Positions 30,125 to 40,230 of a DNA stretch of 64,000 bases are shown one piece after another. The notes beneath the pieces were generated by a model. That model did no database searches and was not told where the DNA came from. It saw only the letters and a list, made by a program, of their open reading frames with translations. Location of the stretch: the NCBI RefSeq assembly GCF_001423185.1, contig NZ_LMOB01000002.1, positions 3,572 to 67,571 of the forward strand. Direction: 5' to 3'. The position numbers and the translations under genes were made by a program. The DNA comes from Plantibacter sp. Leaf314. GTDB lineage: Bacteria > Actinomycetota > Actinomycetes > Actinomycetales > Microbacteriaceae. Each line of letters opens with the position of its first letter. The stretch's first letter is position 1.

Positions 30125-30823
30125 ATGGCAGCGAATACGGCGGGCGACGGCGCAAGGGAGCGTCAGGTCGGCGGCACTCGGCGGCGGAAGAGCCTCAGCG
30201 ACAAGCAGCTGGCGATCCTCGACGTCATCCAGCGCTCTGTCTCGCAGCGGGGCTACCCGCCGAGCATGCGTGAGATCGGGGACGCCGTCGGGCTCGCCTC
30301 CCTCTCGAGCGTGACGCACCAACTCGGCCAGCTCGAACTGAGCGGGTACCTCCGGCGCGACCCCAACCGCCCCCGCGCCATCGAGGTCCTCATCGACCTC
30401 CCGAGCGCCGTGGAGGGCAGCGACCCCGACACTGCTCCCCCGGTCGGTGACGCGGCGATGGTGCCGCTCGTCGGGCGGATCGCGGCCGGCATCCCCATCA
30501 CGGCCGAGCAGCAGGTCGAAGAGATCTTCCCCCTGCCACGCCAACTGGTCGGGAAGGGCAGTCTCTTCATGCTGAAGGTCGTCGGCGACTCCATGGTCGA
30601 CGCCGCCATCTGCGACGGTGACTGGGTCGTCATCCGTGAACAGAAGACCGCGGAGAACGGTGAGATCGTCGCCGCCATGCTCGACGAGGAGGCGACGGTG
30701 AAGGTGTTCCGTCAGCGCGACGGTCACACCTGGCTCCTCCCCCGCAACTCGGCGTTCGAGCCCATCCTCGGCGACCACGCCGAGGTGCTGGGCAAGGTCG
30801 TCGCGGTACTCCGGACCGTCTGA
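30125..30823 (+). CDS. lexA: LexA repressor
   Basis: This 232-residue SOS repressor has an N-terminal winged helix ([35 protein letters not shown]) and a C-terminal self-cleaving peptidase domain. The cleavage pair is Ala121-Gly122 in RIAAGIPIT; the dyad is Ser156 in VVGDSMVDA and Lys193 in EATVKVF. The frame is open far upstream, but the ATG at 30125 has AGGAG five bases away and gives the normal length. It is followed by a strong terminator. Confidence 0.97.
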   Translation: MAANTAGDGARERQVGGTRRRKSLSDKQLAILDVIQRSVSQRGYPPSMREIGDAVGLASLSSVTHQLGQLELSGYLRRDPNRPRAIEVLIDLPSAVEGSDPDTAPPVGDAAMVPLVGRIAAGIPITAEQQVEEIFPLPRQLVGKGSLFMLKVVGDSMVDAAICDGDWVVIREQKTAENGEIVAAMLDEEATVKVFRQRDGHTWLLPRNSAFEPILGDHAEVLGKVVAVLRTV

Positions 30824-30839
30824 CGTCACCCCACTCGAC

Positions 30840-30883
30840 GGACACGGGCCGGGACGATCAGACGGTCGCCCCGGCCCGTGTCC
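30840..30883 (+). terminator. Terminator of lexA
   Basis: Perfect 14-base arms GGACACGGGCCGGG (30840-30853) and its complement (30870-30883) around a 16-base loop, starting 17 bases after the lexA stop. Confidence 0.8.
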
Positions 30884-30971
30884 GTCTGTGCCGTGACGCT
30901 CGGTTCAGCGCTGCCGAACTCGGCCTGAGTGCGGCGCACAGTGAGGTGTTCCCAATCCCGCGCCCTGGTCC

Positions 30972-30977
30972 TACGCT
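30972..30977 (+). promoter_or_regulatory. -10 box of the lipoprotein gene (leaderless)
   Basis: TACGCT lies at exactly -12 to -7 from the ATG at 30984. Confidence 0.45.
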
Positions 30978-30983
30978 GAACGC

Positions 30984-31889
30984 ATGGACGCCGGCCCGAA
31001 CGCTCGCGCCAGCCGGTCGTCCCGTCGCGTGGGCCTCCTGAGCGCGTCTTCGCTCCTCTGCCTCGCCATCCTGGCGGGATGCACGCCCGCACCCGACGGC
31101 ACCTCGACGACGGCCGTTCCGACCGACGTCACCGTGCAGCTGGGTCAGAACCGCGATCAGTACGCCGGCCGTTCCGCGATCATCCGGATCGAGAACGGGA
31201 GCGAGGACGACCTCGTCATCGTCGGCCTGGAGGTCTCGGGGTCCGCCTTCACGGCGACCACCGACCGGGACCGGGCGTCGGCCGTGCCAGCGGGGCAGAC
31301 GAAGGATCTGTCCGTCGAGCTTCCCCCGGCTGCCTGCGGCACGGCTGCCTCAGATCTTCGGGCCGATGTCACCCTGCACCTCGAGGACGGTGCTGTGATC
31401 GCGATCACGGCAGTGGCCGACCCCACCGCGGTCCTGCCCCGTCTGCACGGAGCCGAGTGCACCGTGGTGGGCGCCGAGCGCATCGCGGACGTCACCGCCG
31501 AGACCTCCGTGCGACTCGAGGGCTCCGGGCCGTCGACCGTCGCGGTCCTGACGATCAGCGTCACGCCCACCGGCCGGCGCGGACGCCTCGACCTGGTCGA
31601 GCTGCGGTCCACGGTGCTCCTCAAACCGGCACCCGACGCGTCGACGCCGACCGACGCTTCGGCGTGGCCGCTCGACCGCACCGTCGATGCGACCAGTGGT
31701 CCTCAGTCGATCGACGTCCGCATCGTTCCGACGCGATGCGACCCGCACGCCCTCGCGGAGGACAAGGTCGGGACACGCTTCCCGCTCGTGGTGCGCATCG
31801 ACGGCGGACCGGAAGCGGTCATGACGCTTCCGTTGCCTGCAGCCACCGCGACCGCACTCAAGGACGCCGTCCGGATCCGCTGCGGCTGA
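30984..31889 (+). CDS. Putative lipoprotein of unknown function
   Basis: This 301-residue protein has a lipoprotein signal ending in AILAGC, with the lipidated Cys at residue 33. The mature part is rich in Thr, Val and Asp and looks like two beta-sandwich-type repeats (VTVQLGQNRDQYAGRSAIIRI near residue 48; later TVAVLTISVTPTGRRGRLDLVELR). I recognise no catalytic motif. It stands alone between the lexA terminator and the convergent hflX gene. Confidence 0.75.
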   Translation: MDAGPNARASRSSRRVGLLSASSLLCLAILAGCTPAPDGTSTTAVPTDVTVQLGQNRDQYAGRSAIIRIENGSEDDLVIVGLEVSGSAFTATTDRDRASAVPAGQTKDLSVELPPAACGTAASDLRADVTLHLEDGAVIAITAVADPTAVLPRLHGAECTVVGAERIADVTAETSVRLEGSGPSTVAVLTISVTPTGRRGRLDLVELRSTVLLKPAPDASTPTDASAWPLDRTVDATSGPQSIDVRIVPTRCDPHALAEDKVGTRFPLVVRIDGGPEAVMTLPLPAATATALKDAVRIRCG

Positions 31890-31919
31890 ATCCCAGCCGA
31901 CACGGCGGACGGCCGGGCC

Positions 31920-33524
31920 TCAGGAGGTGACGGCCGGCGCCGGGAGGATCTCGGCGAACGGCGCGAGCGCGGCTGCGACCTCGGCACCGACGAGGGCGTG
32001 CACGATGGTCCCGCGCTCGTCGTAGTCCGTCGACAACACCTTGCCGCGTTCGTGCAGCAAGGTGACCAGGTCGCCTCGGTCGAACGGGACGAGCACGTTG
32101 ACCTCGTTGCTCGGCGACGGGATCAGCGCCTCGATGCGCTCCATCAGTTCGTCGATCCCGACGCCCGTCCTCGCGGAGACGAACACGGCGTCCGGGACCA
32201 GACCGCGCAGGACGAGCAGCTGTCCGTCATCGACGAGGTCGGCCTTGTTGAACACGACCAGTTCCGGGATGTGGCGTGCGCCGACCTCACCGATCACGTC
32301 GCGGACGGTGGCGATCTGACCCGCGGGGTCGGGATGCGCGGCATCCACGACGTGCACGATGACGTCGCTGTCGGCGACCTCCTCGAGCGTCGACCGGAAG
32401 GCCTCGACCAGCTGGTGCGGCAGGTTGCGGACGAAGCCGACGGTGTCGGCGAGCGTGTACTCGCGCCCGTCGGCGGTCTCGTTGCGTCGGACGGTCGCGT
32501 CGAGCGTCGCGAACAGGGAGTTCTCGACGAGGACGCCGGCCTTCGTGATGCGGTTGAGCAGACTCGACTTCCCGGCGTTCGTGTACCCCGCGATCGCGAC
32601 CGACGGCACGGTGTTGCGTCGTCGGTTCGCCCGCTTCGCCTCGCGCGCCGGCTTCATCGCGGTGATCGACTTGCGCAGCTTCGCCATGCGGGTGTGGATG
32701 CGCCGGCGGTCGAGCTCGATCTTCGTCTCACCCGGCCCCCTCGAGCCCATACCGGCGCCGGCACCACCGACCTGTCCACCGGCCTGACGGCTCATGGACT
32801 CACCCCAACCACGCAGGCGCGGGAGGAGGTACTCGAGTTGGGCCAGTTCGACCTGCGCCTTGCCCTCACGGCTCTTCGCGTGCTGGCTGAAGATGTCGAG
32901 GATGACGGCCGTGCGATCGATCACCTTGACGCCCACGGCGTCCTCGAGCGCTCGCCGCTGGCTCGGTGCGAGTTCGGTGTCGGCGATGACCGTGTCGGCG
33001 CCGAGCGCCTGCACGATCGCCTTCAGCTCCTGCGCCTTGCCGCGCCCGAGATAGGTGCTCGGGTCGGGGTGTGGCTTGCGCTGGAGCAATCCGTCGAGGA
33101 CGACGGCCCCGGCGGTCTCGGCGAGAGCGGCGAGCTCGCGCAGCGAATTCTCCGCGTCGTGCAGCGCACCCTGCGGGTAGACACCGATGATCACGACATT
33201 CTCGAGGCGGAGCTGGCGGTACTCGACCTCCGTGACATCCTCGAGCTCCGTCGAGAGCCCCGCGACGCGACGGAGGGCCTGGCGGTCCTCGCGGTCGAAC
33301 TGCTCGCCGTCGTCGGACGAGCCACCCGTGGTGTCCGAGGTCTGCAGCGCGGCGGCACCGCTGCCGAACAGGGTGTACCCGCTCGAGCGGGACGCGGCGC
33401 TCGTGAGCACCCGCGCCACCACGTCGTCGGGATCGGCCACCGAGACGTCGTCCGATCCGGCTCCTGGGTCGACATCGGCGTCGTCTGCGGGGTCGTGGGC
33501 TGCATCCATCGGTGGTCTACTCAT
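31920..33524 (-). CDS. hflX: GTPase HflX
   Basis: This 534-residue GTPase binds ribosomes and in several bacteria splits stalled or heat-damaged ones. An acidic leader (residues 1-85) precedes the HflX domain (LENVVIIGVYPQG, GGAGAGMGSRGPGETKIELD) and the G domain: G1 GYTNAGKSS, G3 DTVGF, G4 NKAD. A C-terminal tail follows. The ATG at 33524 is preferred over a GTG at 33527 because a TAGGGT -10 sits at -13 to -8 from it. It is divergent from the methyltransferase with 41 bases between starts. Confidence 0.92.
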   Translation of the reverse strand: MSRPPMDAAHDPADDADVDPGAGSDDVSVADPDDVVARVLTSAASRSSGYTLFGSGAAALQTSDTTGGSSDDGEQFDREDRQALRRVAGLSTELEDVTEVEYRQLRLENVVIIGVYPQGALHDAENSLRELAALAETAGAVVLDGLLQRKPHPDPSTYLGRGKAQELKAIVQALGADTVIADTELAPSQRRALEDAVGVKVIDRTAVILDIFSQHAKSREGKAQVELAQLEYLLPRLRGWGESMSRQAGGQVGGAGAGMGSRGPGETKIELDRRRIHTRMAKLRKSITAMKPAREAKRANRRRNTVPSVAIAGYTNAGKSSLLNRITKAGVLVENSLFATLDATVRRNETADGREYTLADTVGFVRNLPHQLVEAFRSTLEEVADSDVIVHVVDAAHPDPAGQIATVRDVIGEVGARHIPELVVFNKADLVDDGQLLVLRGLVPDAVFVSARTGVGIDELMERIEALIPSPSNEVNVLVPFDRGDLVTLLHERGKVLSTDYDERGTIVHALVGAEVAAALAPFAEILPAPAVTS

Positions 33525-33553
33525 CACGTTAACCCTACTTCCTCCTGGTCCGG

Positions 33554-33559
33554 TACCGT
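33554..33559 (+). promoter_or_regulatory. -10 box of the methyltransferase gene (leaderless)
   Basis: TACCGT lies at exactly -12 to -7 from the ATG at 33566, in a 41-base gap shared with the divergent hflX promoter. Confidence 0.45.
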
Positions 33560-33565
33560 TCCTGT

Positions 33566-34183
33566 ATGTCGAACGAGCACTACTTCACCGCCGAACCCGC
33601 GAGCGAGTTGCAGCTCAGACCGATCACCGCGAAGCTCGGCGGAGTCGACCGATCCCTGGTCTCGGCGAGCGGCATCTTCAGCCCCGGGCACCTCGACCAG
33701 GGCACGCTGGTGCTCCTCGCGAACACACCACCGCCCCCGGCGACCGGCGACCTCCTCGACATCGGATGCGGTTGGGGTCCGATCGCCCTGTCGCTCGCGC
33801 TCGCGTCACCGGAGGCGACCGTCTGGGCGGTCGACGTGAACCAGCGGGCGCTCCAGCTCACCCGCATCAACGCGGAGCGTCTCGGACTCGACAACATCCG
33901 CGCCGTCCTGCCGGAAGACGTGCCGGAAGACATCCGGTTCTCGACCGTCTGGTCCAACCCACCGATCCGGGTCGGCAAGGACGAACTCCACCGACTGCTC
34001 ATGCACTGGCTTCCACGACTCCAGGACGACGGTGACGCGTGGCTCGTCGTCCAGAAGAACCTCGGTTCCGACTCCCTGCAGAAGTGGCTCCAGGAGGAGC
34101 TGCCGGCGTCGTTCCACGTGGGCCGAGCGGCGATGGCCAAGGGCTTCCGGGTGCTGCACGCCAGACGGCGCGAACACCGCTGA
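33566..34183 (+). CDS. Class I SAM methyltransferase (RsmC-like)
   Basis: This 205-residue protein has an SAM site (LLDIGCGWGPIALSLALAS, then VWAVDVNQRAL) and the NPPIR motif, which marks N-methyltransferases of the RsmC/RlmG type acting on an exocyclic amine of guanine in rRNA. Proteins of this size lack the duplicated N-terminal half of E. coli RsmC. The exact target is unknown. It converges with dapF. Confidence 0.85.
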   Translation: MSNEHYFTAEPASELQLRPITAKLGGVDRSLVSASGIFSPGHLDQGTLVLLANTPPPPATGDLLDIGCGWGPIALSLALASPEATVWAVDVNQRALQLTRINAERLGLDNIRAVLPEDVPEDIRFSTVWSNPPIRVGKDELHRLLMHWLPRLQDDGDAWLVVQKNLGSDSLQKWLQEELPASFHVGRAAMAKGFRVLHARRREHR

Positions 34184-34192
34184 GCGGCGTCG

Positions 34193-35074
34193 TCAGGCGA
34201 GCGTGATCGTGCCCGAGTAGACGAGCGTCGCGGGGCCGGCCAGCACGACGTGCTCGCCGTCCTCGCGCTGCACCATGCGGACGCCGAGCACACCGCCCGG
34301 GACCTCCACCCGCCAATCGTCGGGCGCTGCTGAGCCGGCCCAGTGCCGGAAGGCGAGCGCCGCGGCCGCGGTCCCGGTGCCGCAGCTCAGTGTCTCGCCG
34401 CTGCCCCGCTCGTGCACGCGCATCCGGATCCGTGCCACGCCGTCGGCGATGAGCGGCTCTCCGGGGACCACCAGCTCGACGTTCGCACCCTGCGGCGGCG
34501 TGGGCTCGAGCTGGGGGACGTATTCCAGCTCCGCTCCATCGAGTTCCGCGGCGTCCGCCACCGCGACGACGATGTGCGGATTGCCGACGTCGATCCCGAT
34601 GCCGGGTCGGGCGACGGGAAGCCCCTTCACCCGGACGAGCGTCTCCCGTTCGTCGAGGGACCAGCGGCCGAGGTCGACGGCGTACCCGAGCGGGTCGTAC
34701 CCCATGGTCCGGACACCCGCGCGGGTGCCGATGGCGAGCTCCTCACCGCGGGCCAGGGTCACCAGACCGCGCTCGAGCAGGTAGTGCAGGAACACTCGGA
34801 TCCCGTTGCCGCACATCTCGGCGACAGAGCCGTCCGCATTGTGGTAATCCATGAACCACTCCGCTGAGGGATCGGCTGCCAGCGCTGCTGCGCCGTCGTC
34901 GAGGTGCTCCGACCGCACTGCGCGGATCACGCCGTCGGCACCGATCCCGAAGTGTCGGTCGCAGAGCGCCGCGATCTGTTGCGGGTCGAGCGGCTCTCGG
35001 CCGTCGGGATCGGAGTACAGCACGAAGTCGTTGCCCGTACCGTGGCCCTTCGTGAAGGAGAGTGTCGACGCCAT
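34193..35074 (-). CDS. dapF: Diaminopimelate epimerase
   Basis: This 293-residue enzyme turns LL- into meso-diaminopimelate for lysine and, in many species, peptidoglycan. The two-base mechanism needs two Cys, visible in [13 protein letters not shown] and [24 protein letters not shown] marks the N-terminus. TAGACT lies at exactly -12 to -7 from the ATG. It is downstream of miaA with nine bases between, and dapA and dapB are 16-19 kb away. Confidence 0.95.
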   Translation of the reverse strand: MASTLSFTKGHGTGNDFVLYSDPDGREPLDPQQIAALCDRHFGIGADGVIRAVRSEHLDDGAAALAADPSAEWFMDYHNADGSVAEMCGNGIRVFLHYLLERGLVTLARGEELAIGTRAGVRTMGYDPLGYAVDLGRWSLDERETLVRVKGLPVARPGIGIDVGNPHIVVAVADAAELDGAELEYVPQLEPTPPQGANVELVVPGEPLIADGVARIRMRVHERGSGETLSCGTGTAAAALAFRHWAGSAAPDDWRVEVPGGVLGVRMVQREDGEHVVLAGPATLVYSGTITLA

Positions 35075-35080
35075 CCGACC

Positions 35081-35086
35081 AGTCTA
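35081..35086 (-). promoter_or_regulatory. -10 box of dapF (leaderless)
   Basis: TAGACT lies at exactly -12 to -7 from the ATG at 35074, overlapping the end of miaA. Confidence 0.45.
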
Positions 35087-35998
35087 CGGGCGAGTCCGGC
35101 CGACGAACTCGTCCGCTTCGGCGCTCCCGCCCTCCACCCACTCGATGTCGGGGTACCGCTTGAACCAGCTGACCTGCCGCCTGGCATAGCGTCTCGTGAG
35201 CCGCTGGGTCTCGGCGATCGCCTCCGACTCGGTGAGGTCCGACCGGAGCTGCGCCGCCGCCTGGGCGTACCCGATGGCCCGGGCAGCGGTCACACCGCGC
35301 TCCAGCCCCTGCTCGAGGAGCGAAGCGGTCTCGTCGACGAGACCCGACGCCCACATCGCCTCGACGCGCCGGTCGAGCCTCGAGACCAGTTCCTCTCGCG
35401 GCGTGGAGACGCCGACGACCTCGACCGGTCGCCAGGGCGTCGGGCGTTCGGGCAGCGCAGCGCCGTGCCCTCGCTCGGCGAGCTCATGCACCTCGAGCGC
35501 CCGGATGACGCGTCTGGCGTTCGCCACGTCGACCCGCTCCGCCGTCACGGGGTCCGCTCGCCGAAGCCGCTCGACGAGTACCTCGATTCCCTCTCGTTCG
35601 AGGTCGTGCTCCAGCCGCCCCCGGACGCCCCGGTCGCGAGGGGGGAACCGGAAGTCGTGGATGACGCTGGACACGTACAGCCCCGAGCCACCCACCAGGA
35701 TCGGCGTCACCCCACGGGCCAGGAGTCCGTCGATCACCGCGCGAGCCGTCGGCTGATACCAGGCGACGGACGCTTCCTCGGTGACGTCGAGCACGTCGAA
35801 CAGGTGATGCGGGATCCCCCGCCGCTCGGCGAGCGGCAGCTTGGCAGTACCGATGTCCATGCCGCGGTAGAACTGCATGGCGTCGGCGTTCACGATCTCA
35901 GCGGGTCGACCGGCGTCCCGGAAGGCCGTCGCCAGATCGAGCGACAGCGCGGACTTCCCCGTCCCGGTCGCTCCGACGACCGCGAGGAAACCGGTCAC
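35084..35998 (-). CDS. miaA: tRNA dimethylallyltransferase
   Basis: This 304-residue enzyme adds an isopentenyl group to A37 of tRNAs reading UNN codons. It has the P-loop [15 protein letters not shown] and the acceptor Asp in [18 protein letters not shown]. The GTG start overlaps the miaB stop, so miaB and miaA, which act in turn on the same base, are coupled. Confidence 0.94.
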   Translation of the reverse strand: MTGFLAVVGATGTGKSALSLDLATAFRDAGRPAEIVNADAMQFYRGMDIGTAKLPLAERRGIPHHLFDVLDVTEEASVAWYQPTARAVIDGLLARGVTPILVGGSGLYVSSVIHDFRFPPRDRGVRGRLEHDLEREGIEVLVERLRRADPVTAERVDVANARRVIRALEVHELAERGHGAALPERPTPWRPVEVVGVSTPREELVSRLDRRVEAMWASGLVDETASLLEQGLERGVTAARAIGYAQAAAQLRSDLTESEAIAETQRLTRRYARRQVSWFKRYPDIEWVEGGSAEADEFVGRTRP

Positions 35999-37596
35999 CG
36001 ACGTTCGCCGTCACTCGGGTCGTAGATGGGCGAGGTGGTCACCCCGGAGACCGGGGCCCCGACGCGGAGTCCGGGAAGTCCGAGCGACACCCGCCCGGGT
36101 TCACTCACCCCAGGGGTGGCCGGCACGCCGCAGGAGTCGGACTGAGCGCGATCCCAGGCGTCTCCGGCCCGCGTGCGGCGGACGCGCAACGGTGCGCCGG
36201 CCGGGGCGTCGGCGAGGAGATGGAACGATGCGGCTTCGGTGATGGTGACCGTGACGACGTCGCCCGGGCGCGGGACCTCGGATCCAGCTGGCACATCGAA
36301 GTGGACGAGGCGTGAATCCTCGGCCCGGCCGCTCAGCCGATGCGTCGTGTCGTTCTTGCGACCTTCACCGACGGCGACGAGTAATTCGACCTGTCGGCCC
36401 ACCTGCCGCTGGTTCTCCTCCAAGCTGATCCGGTCCTGCAGCGCGACGAGTCGTTCGTACCGCTCCTGCACGACGGCCTTCGGCACCTGGTCGGGCATGG
36501 TTGCCGCGGGTGTCCCCGCCCGGATGGAGTACTGGAACGTGAACGCACTCGCGAACCGTGCGGCCTCCACCACCCGCAGCGTCTCCAGGAAATCCGCTTC
36601 GGTCTCGCCGGGGAACCCGACGATGATGTCGGTGGAGATCGCCGCGTGCGGGATCCGTGCGCGGACCCGGTCGAGGATGCCGAGGAACCGTTCGGACCGG
36701 TACGAGCGACGCATGGCTTTGAGGATGCGGTCGGATCCCGACTGGAGGGGCATGTGCAGCTGCGGCATGACGTTCGCCGTCTCCGCCATCGCGTCGATGA
36801 CGTCGTCGGTGAACGCCGCGGGGTGCGGACTGGTGAAGCGGACCCGTTCGAGCCCCTCGATCGTCCCCGCCGCGCGCAGCAGCTTTCCGAACGCCTGTCG
36901 ATCGCCGAATTCGACCCCGTAGGAGTTCACGTTCTGGCCGAGGAGGGTGACCTCGATCGCGCCGTCGTCGACGAGGGCCCGCAGCTCGCCGAGGATCTCC
37001 CCCGGACGTCGGTCCTTCTCCTTGCCTCGGAGGGATGGCACGATGCAGAAGGTGCATGTGTTGTTGCAGCCGACGGAGATCGACACCCAGCCGCTGTAAC
37101 TGGAGTCCCGCTTCGTGGGGAGCGTGGACGGGAAGGTGTCGAGGGACTCGAGGATCTCCAGCTGGGCTTCGTCGTTGTGTCGAGCCCGTTCGAGCAGGCT
37201 CGGAAGCGACCCCATGTTGTGGGTGCCGAAGACGACGTCCACCCACGGTGCCTTCTTGAGGATGACCTCTTTGTCCTTCTGCGCCAGACATCCACCGACG
37301 GCGATCTGCATGCCGTCGCGCTGCTTCTTGATCGACGCCAGGTGCCCGAGATTGCCGTACAACTTGTTGTCGGCGTTCTCACGCACGGCACAGGTGTTGA
37401 TGACGACAATGTCGGCCTGCTCGCCGTCGGCCTTGACGTATCCGGCCGCTTCGAGGGAGCCGCTCAACCGTTCGGAATCGTGCACGTTCATCTGGCAGCC
37501 GTACGTGCGGACCTCGTAACTCCGCTGCCGACCGGCTTCGTCGAACGCTGCGGGAGAGGCGCTGATGACCGTGGGGGTCTCGACGATGCTGCTCAT
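35995..37596 (-). CDS. miaB: tRNA-2-methylthio-N6-dimethylallyladenosine synthase
   Basis: This 533-residue radical-SAM enzyme adds a methylthio group to isopentenyl-A37. The N-terminal cluster Cys are in [22 protein letters not shown] and GGCLAQKDK; the radical-SAM Cys triad is in [16 protein letters not shown] domain follows near residue 400. About 65 residues after the TRAM (from [11 protein letters not shown] on) are beyond the usual end. TAGACT lies at exactly -12 to -7 from the ATG. Confidence 0.95.
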   Translation of the reverse strand: MSSIVETPTVISASPAAFDEAGRQRSYEVRTYGCQMNVHDSERLSGSLEAAGYVKADGEQADIVVINTCAVRENADNKLYGNLGHLASIKKQRDGMQIAVGGCLAQKDKEVILKKAPWVDVVFGTHNMGSLPSLLERARHNDEAQLEILESLDTFPSTLPTKRDSSYSGWVSISVGCNNTCTFCIVPSLRGKEKDRRPGEILGELRALVDDGAIEVTLLGQNVNSYGVEFGDRQAFGKLLRAAGTIEGLERVRFTSPHPAAFTDDVIDAMAETANVMPQLHMPLQSGSDRILKAMRRSYRSERFLGILDRVRARIPHAAISTDIIVGFPGETEADFLETLRVVEAARFASAFTFQYSIRAGTPAATMPDQVPKAVVQERYERLVALQDRISLEENQRQVGRQVELLVAVGEGRKNDTTHRLSGRAEDSRLVHFDVPAGSEVPRPGDVVTVTITEAASFHLLADAPAGAPLRVRRTRAGDAWDRAQSDSCGVPATPGVSEPGRVSLGLPGLRVGAPVSGVTTSPIYDPSDGERR

Positions 37597-37602
37597 ACCA
37601 GC

Positions 37603-37608
37603 AGTCTA
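37603..37608 (-). promoter_or_regulatory. -10 box of miaB (leaderless)
   Basis: TAGACT lies at exactly -12 to -7 from the ATG at 37596. Confidence 0.45.
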
Positions 37609-37631
37609 CGCGCGGGCTGGAGTACGACCCG

Positions 37632-38504
37632 TCAGCGGAAACTCACGCCCGAACGCTTCGAACCGGAGAGCGCACGCGAGCAGGCCTCACGGATGATCGC
37701 CGAACCGTAGCCGCGTCGTGCCAGGTAGGCCGACAGCCGCCGCTCGGCGGTCGCCTGGTCGAGCGACCGGAGTTGCCCGGCACGCTTCTCCGCGACGACC
37801 AACGCGCGCCGGAGCTCGTCGTCGTCGTCGATCGCCTCGAGGGCTTCCGCCGCGATCGACGGGTCGATCCGTCGTGAGGAGAGCTCGCGCCCGATCACCG
37901 CTCGGGACTGCCCCTTCCGGGTGTGCAGGCTCTCGACGAGCTGGCGCGCGAGTTCCGCATCGTCGAGATAACCGCGGCGACGGAGCTCGCCCAGGACATG
38001 CTCGACCTCATCCGACTCCGCCTCATGGCCCCGGAGGAGTTCCGCGATCTCCCACTCCGAAGAACCACGACGGGCGAGCCGCCGCACGGCCAACAGGTCG
38101 AGCTCGGCCAACCGCACCTCGGGGTCGACCGGAACCTCCGGATCCTCGGCCGCCTCGTCGTAACCGCGCGCCTCGGCATCCGTGTCGGAAGCCCAGGAGA
38201 CGCTCCGAGTGGCGGGCGCGGGCGCGGTCCGGTCGGTTGGCGATGACGTGGCCTGCGGCCGGCTCTGAGCCCTGCCGTGTTCGACCGTGTCCTCGGTGGT
38301 CCGGCGGCGGAGTGGGGCGACCGGGCGACCGGGCGAGGATCCCTCGCCCTCGGGTGCCGAAGGATCCTCGGTCTGGCCGACGAACCAGCCGTCGGGCTCA
38401 GGAGTCGCTTGGGCGGCCGGCCGACGGCCGAACAGCGAGGTCACGGGAGCCAGCGTCTCCGACGACTCGTCGGCCGGACCGGCGGGAGGGAAGGAGACGA
38501 CCAT
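37632..38504 (-). CDS. recX: Regulatory protein RecX
   Basis: This 290-residue protein limits RecA filaments. The RecX repeats fill the C-terminal half (about residues 135-290: ALRRG-type [52 protein letters not shown]). The first 130 residues are Pro/Ser/Glu-rich and unordered, well beyond a plain RecX of about 150. It follows recA by 24 bases in the normal order. Confidence 0.9.
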   Translation of the reverse strand: MVVSFPPAGPADESSETLAPVTSLFGRRPAAQATPEPDGWFVGQTEDPSAPEGEGSSPGRPVAPLRRRTTEDTVEHGRAQSRPQATSSPTDRTAPAPATRSVSWASDTDAEARGYDEAAEDPEVPVDPEVRLAELDLLAVRRLARRGSSEWEIAELLRGHEAESDEVEHVLGELRRRGYLDDAELARQLVESLHTRKGQSRAVIGRELSSRRIDPSIAAEALEAIDDDDELRRALVVAEKRAGQLRSLDQATAERRLSAYLARRGYGSAIIREACSRALSGSKRSGVSFR

Positions 38505-38528
38505 GATGACCTCGCTGTTCGGGTGGGG

Positions 38529-39671
38529 TTAGGCGCTGCGCTTGGCAGCGGACTTCGAAGCGCCGGCCGATGCGAGCTGCGGTGCCCCGCCCGTCGCCGC
38601 TTCGAGTGCCGCAGCCTCAGCGGCTGCCACCTCGGCGGCAGCGGCGTCGGCTGCCTTCTTGGTGGCGGCACCTTCGGCTCCGACCCCGAGTTTGCCGAGG
38701 ATGCGGCGCTCGATCTCAGCAGCGATGTCGGGGTTCTTGAGCAGGAAGTTCCGGGCGTTCTCCTTGCCCTGCCCCAGCTGGTCGCCCTCGTAGGTGTACC
38801 AGGCGCCGGCCTTCTTCACGATGGCGTGCTCGACGCCGAAATCGATCAACGAGCCCTCACGGGAGATGCCGACGCCGTACAGGATGTCGAACTCGGCCTG
38901 ACGGAACGGCGGTGCCATCTTGTTCTTGACGACCTTGACGCGGGTACGGTTGCCGACGGCCTCGGTACCGTCCTTCAGCGTCTCGATCCGGCGGATGTCG
39001 AGGCGCACGGAGGCGTAGAACTTGAGCGCCTTGCCGCCGGCGGTCGTCTCGGGGCTACCGAACATCACGCCGATCTTCTCGCGCAGCTGGTTGATGAAGA
39101 TCATGGTCGTGTTCGTCTGGTTCAGTCCACCGGTCAGCTTGCGCAGTGCCTGCGACATGAGGCGGGCCTGGAGACCGACGTGCGAGTCGCCCATGTCGCC
39201 CTCGATCTCAGCACGGGGAACGAGTGCCGCGACGGAGTCGATCACGATGAGGTCGATGGACCCGGAGCGCACGAGCATGTCGGCGATCTCGAGCGCCTGC
39301 TCACCCGTGTCGGGCTGGGAGACGAGGAGCGAATCGATGTCGACACCGAGCTTCTTCGCGTACTCGGGGTCGAGTGCGTGCTCGGCGTCGATGAAGGCTG
39401 CGATGCCCCCGGCACGCTGGGCGTTCGCGATGGCGTGGAGCGTGAGGGTCGTCTTACCCGAGGACTCCGGTCCGTAGATCTCGACGATGCGACCGCGAGG
39501 GAGTCCTCCGATCCCGAGCGCGACATCGAGCGCGATCGATCCGGTGGAGACCACTTCGACCGGCGCGCGCTCGTCGCTGCCGAGACGCATCACCGAGCCC
39601 TTGCCGAACTGACGGTCGATCTGGGCGAGTGCGGTTTCGAGGGACTTCTCGCGTTCAGCTGGGCTTGGCAT
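38529..39671 (-). CDS. recA: Recombinase RecA
   Basis: This 380-residue recombinase coats single-stranded DNA, pairs homologous strands and triggers LexA self-cleavage. Walker A is GPESSGKTT, Walker [12 protein letters not shown], and loop 2 lies near [26 protein letters not shown]. The C-terminal 35 residues are Ala/Lys-rich. The start at [11 protein letters not shown] is used instead of a longer open frame. An SOS box and a -10 lie about 200 bases upstream, so the mRNA has a leader of around 195 bases. Confidence 0.97.
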   Translation of the reverse strand: MPSPAEREKSLETALAQIDRQFGKGSVMRLGSDERAPVEVVSTGSIALDVALGIGGLPRGRIVEIYGPESSGKTTLTLHAIANAQRAGGIAAFIDAEHALDPEYAKKLGVDIDSLLVSQPDTGEQALEIADMLVRSGSIDLIVIDSVAALVPRAEIEGDMGDSHVGLQARLMSQALRKLTGGLNQTNTTMIFINQLREKIGVMFGSPETTAGGKALKFYASVRLDIRRIETLKDGTEAVGNRTRVKVVKNKMAPPFRQAEFDILYGVGISREGSLIDFGVEHAIVKKAGAWYTYEGDQLGQGKENARNFLLKNPDIAAEIERRILGKLGVGAEGAATKKAADAAAAEVAAAEAAALEAATGGAPQLASAGASKSAAKRSA

Positions 39672-39872
39672 GGTGTGCTTCTCTCTGCTCGGTGTCGGGT
39701 GCCTATAGGCTGTCGCCGCGTGTTCCGAGACCCGCTTCTTCTGAAGGTCGGGGCCCGGAGGCGACAAGGCGTCGATCGTTCCTGGTGTCTTCGACGGTAC
39801 GCGCCACCACCGACATCGGTCGGTGGACGACTCGATCCGTGCAGAACGCACTCACGAATGATCCTGTGGAGG

Positions 39873-39878
39873 ACACTA
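39873..39878 (-). promoter_or_regulatory. -10 box of recA
   Basis: TAGTGT on the minus strand, 17 bases from a TCGAAC half-site (39896-39901) that takes the -35 place. The 299-base gap 39672-39970 otherwise holds the recA leader and no gene. Confidence 0.45.
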
Positions 39879-39885
39879 GCAGCAC

Positions 39886-39901
39886 TAGAACGGATGTTCG
39901 A
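39886..39901 (-). promoter_or_regulatory. LexA (SOS) box of recA
   Basis: TAGAAC-GGAT-GTTCGA (plus strand) differs from CGAAC-N4-GTTCG by one base. It overlaps the -35 of the recA promoter. A 12-base palindrome CCGTTCGAACGG follows at 39904-39915. Confidence 0.65.
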
Positions 39902-39970
39902 TACCGTTCGAACGGCGTGTCGGGCATCGCCCCAGCGTCAGGACGACGTCCGGACGACGTGCGTCGCGGA

Positions 39971-40195
39971 CTACGACCCCGGCTGCAAACGACCGACGCC
40001 GTGTCGTCGGTCGTCGGGGACGTCGGTCGCCGCGCAGAGCGCGATCCACACGTCACGTGGCGGGACACCGGCGCGGAGGGCCTCCTCCGCCGTCTTCGAC
40101 CCGAACTCCGTCAGACCGAGATCGCCGGTGAGCACCGCCCCGTAGGCGGCACCGAACTCGTCGGTGACGGCCGTCCTGAACTGACTCAGCTTCAT
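39971..40195 (-). CDS. DUF3046 family protein
   Basis: This 74-residue protein (MKLSQFRTAVTDEFG, then LGSKTAEEALRAGVPPRDVWIALC-like core) belongs to a small actinobacterial family found just before recA. Its function is unknown. It has an AAGGAGG ribosome site. Confidence 0.88.
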   Translation of the reverse strand: MKLSQFRTAVTDEFGAAYGAVLTGDLGLTEFGSKTAEEALRAGVPPRDVWIALCAATDVPDDRRHGVGRLQPGS

Positions 40196-40230
40196 CCCTG
40201 CGCCTCCTTGTTCGCCCTCGGGACACGGAA

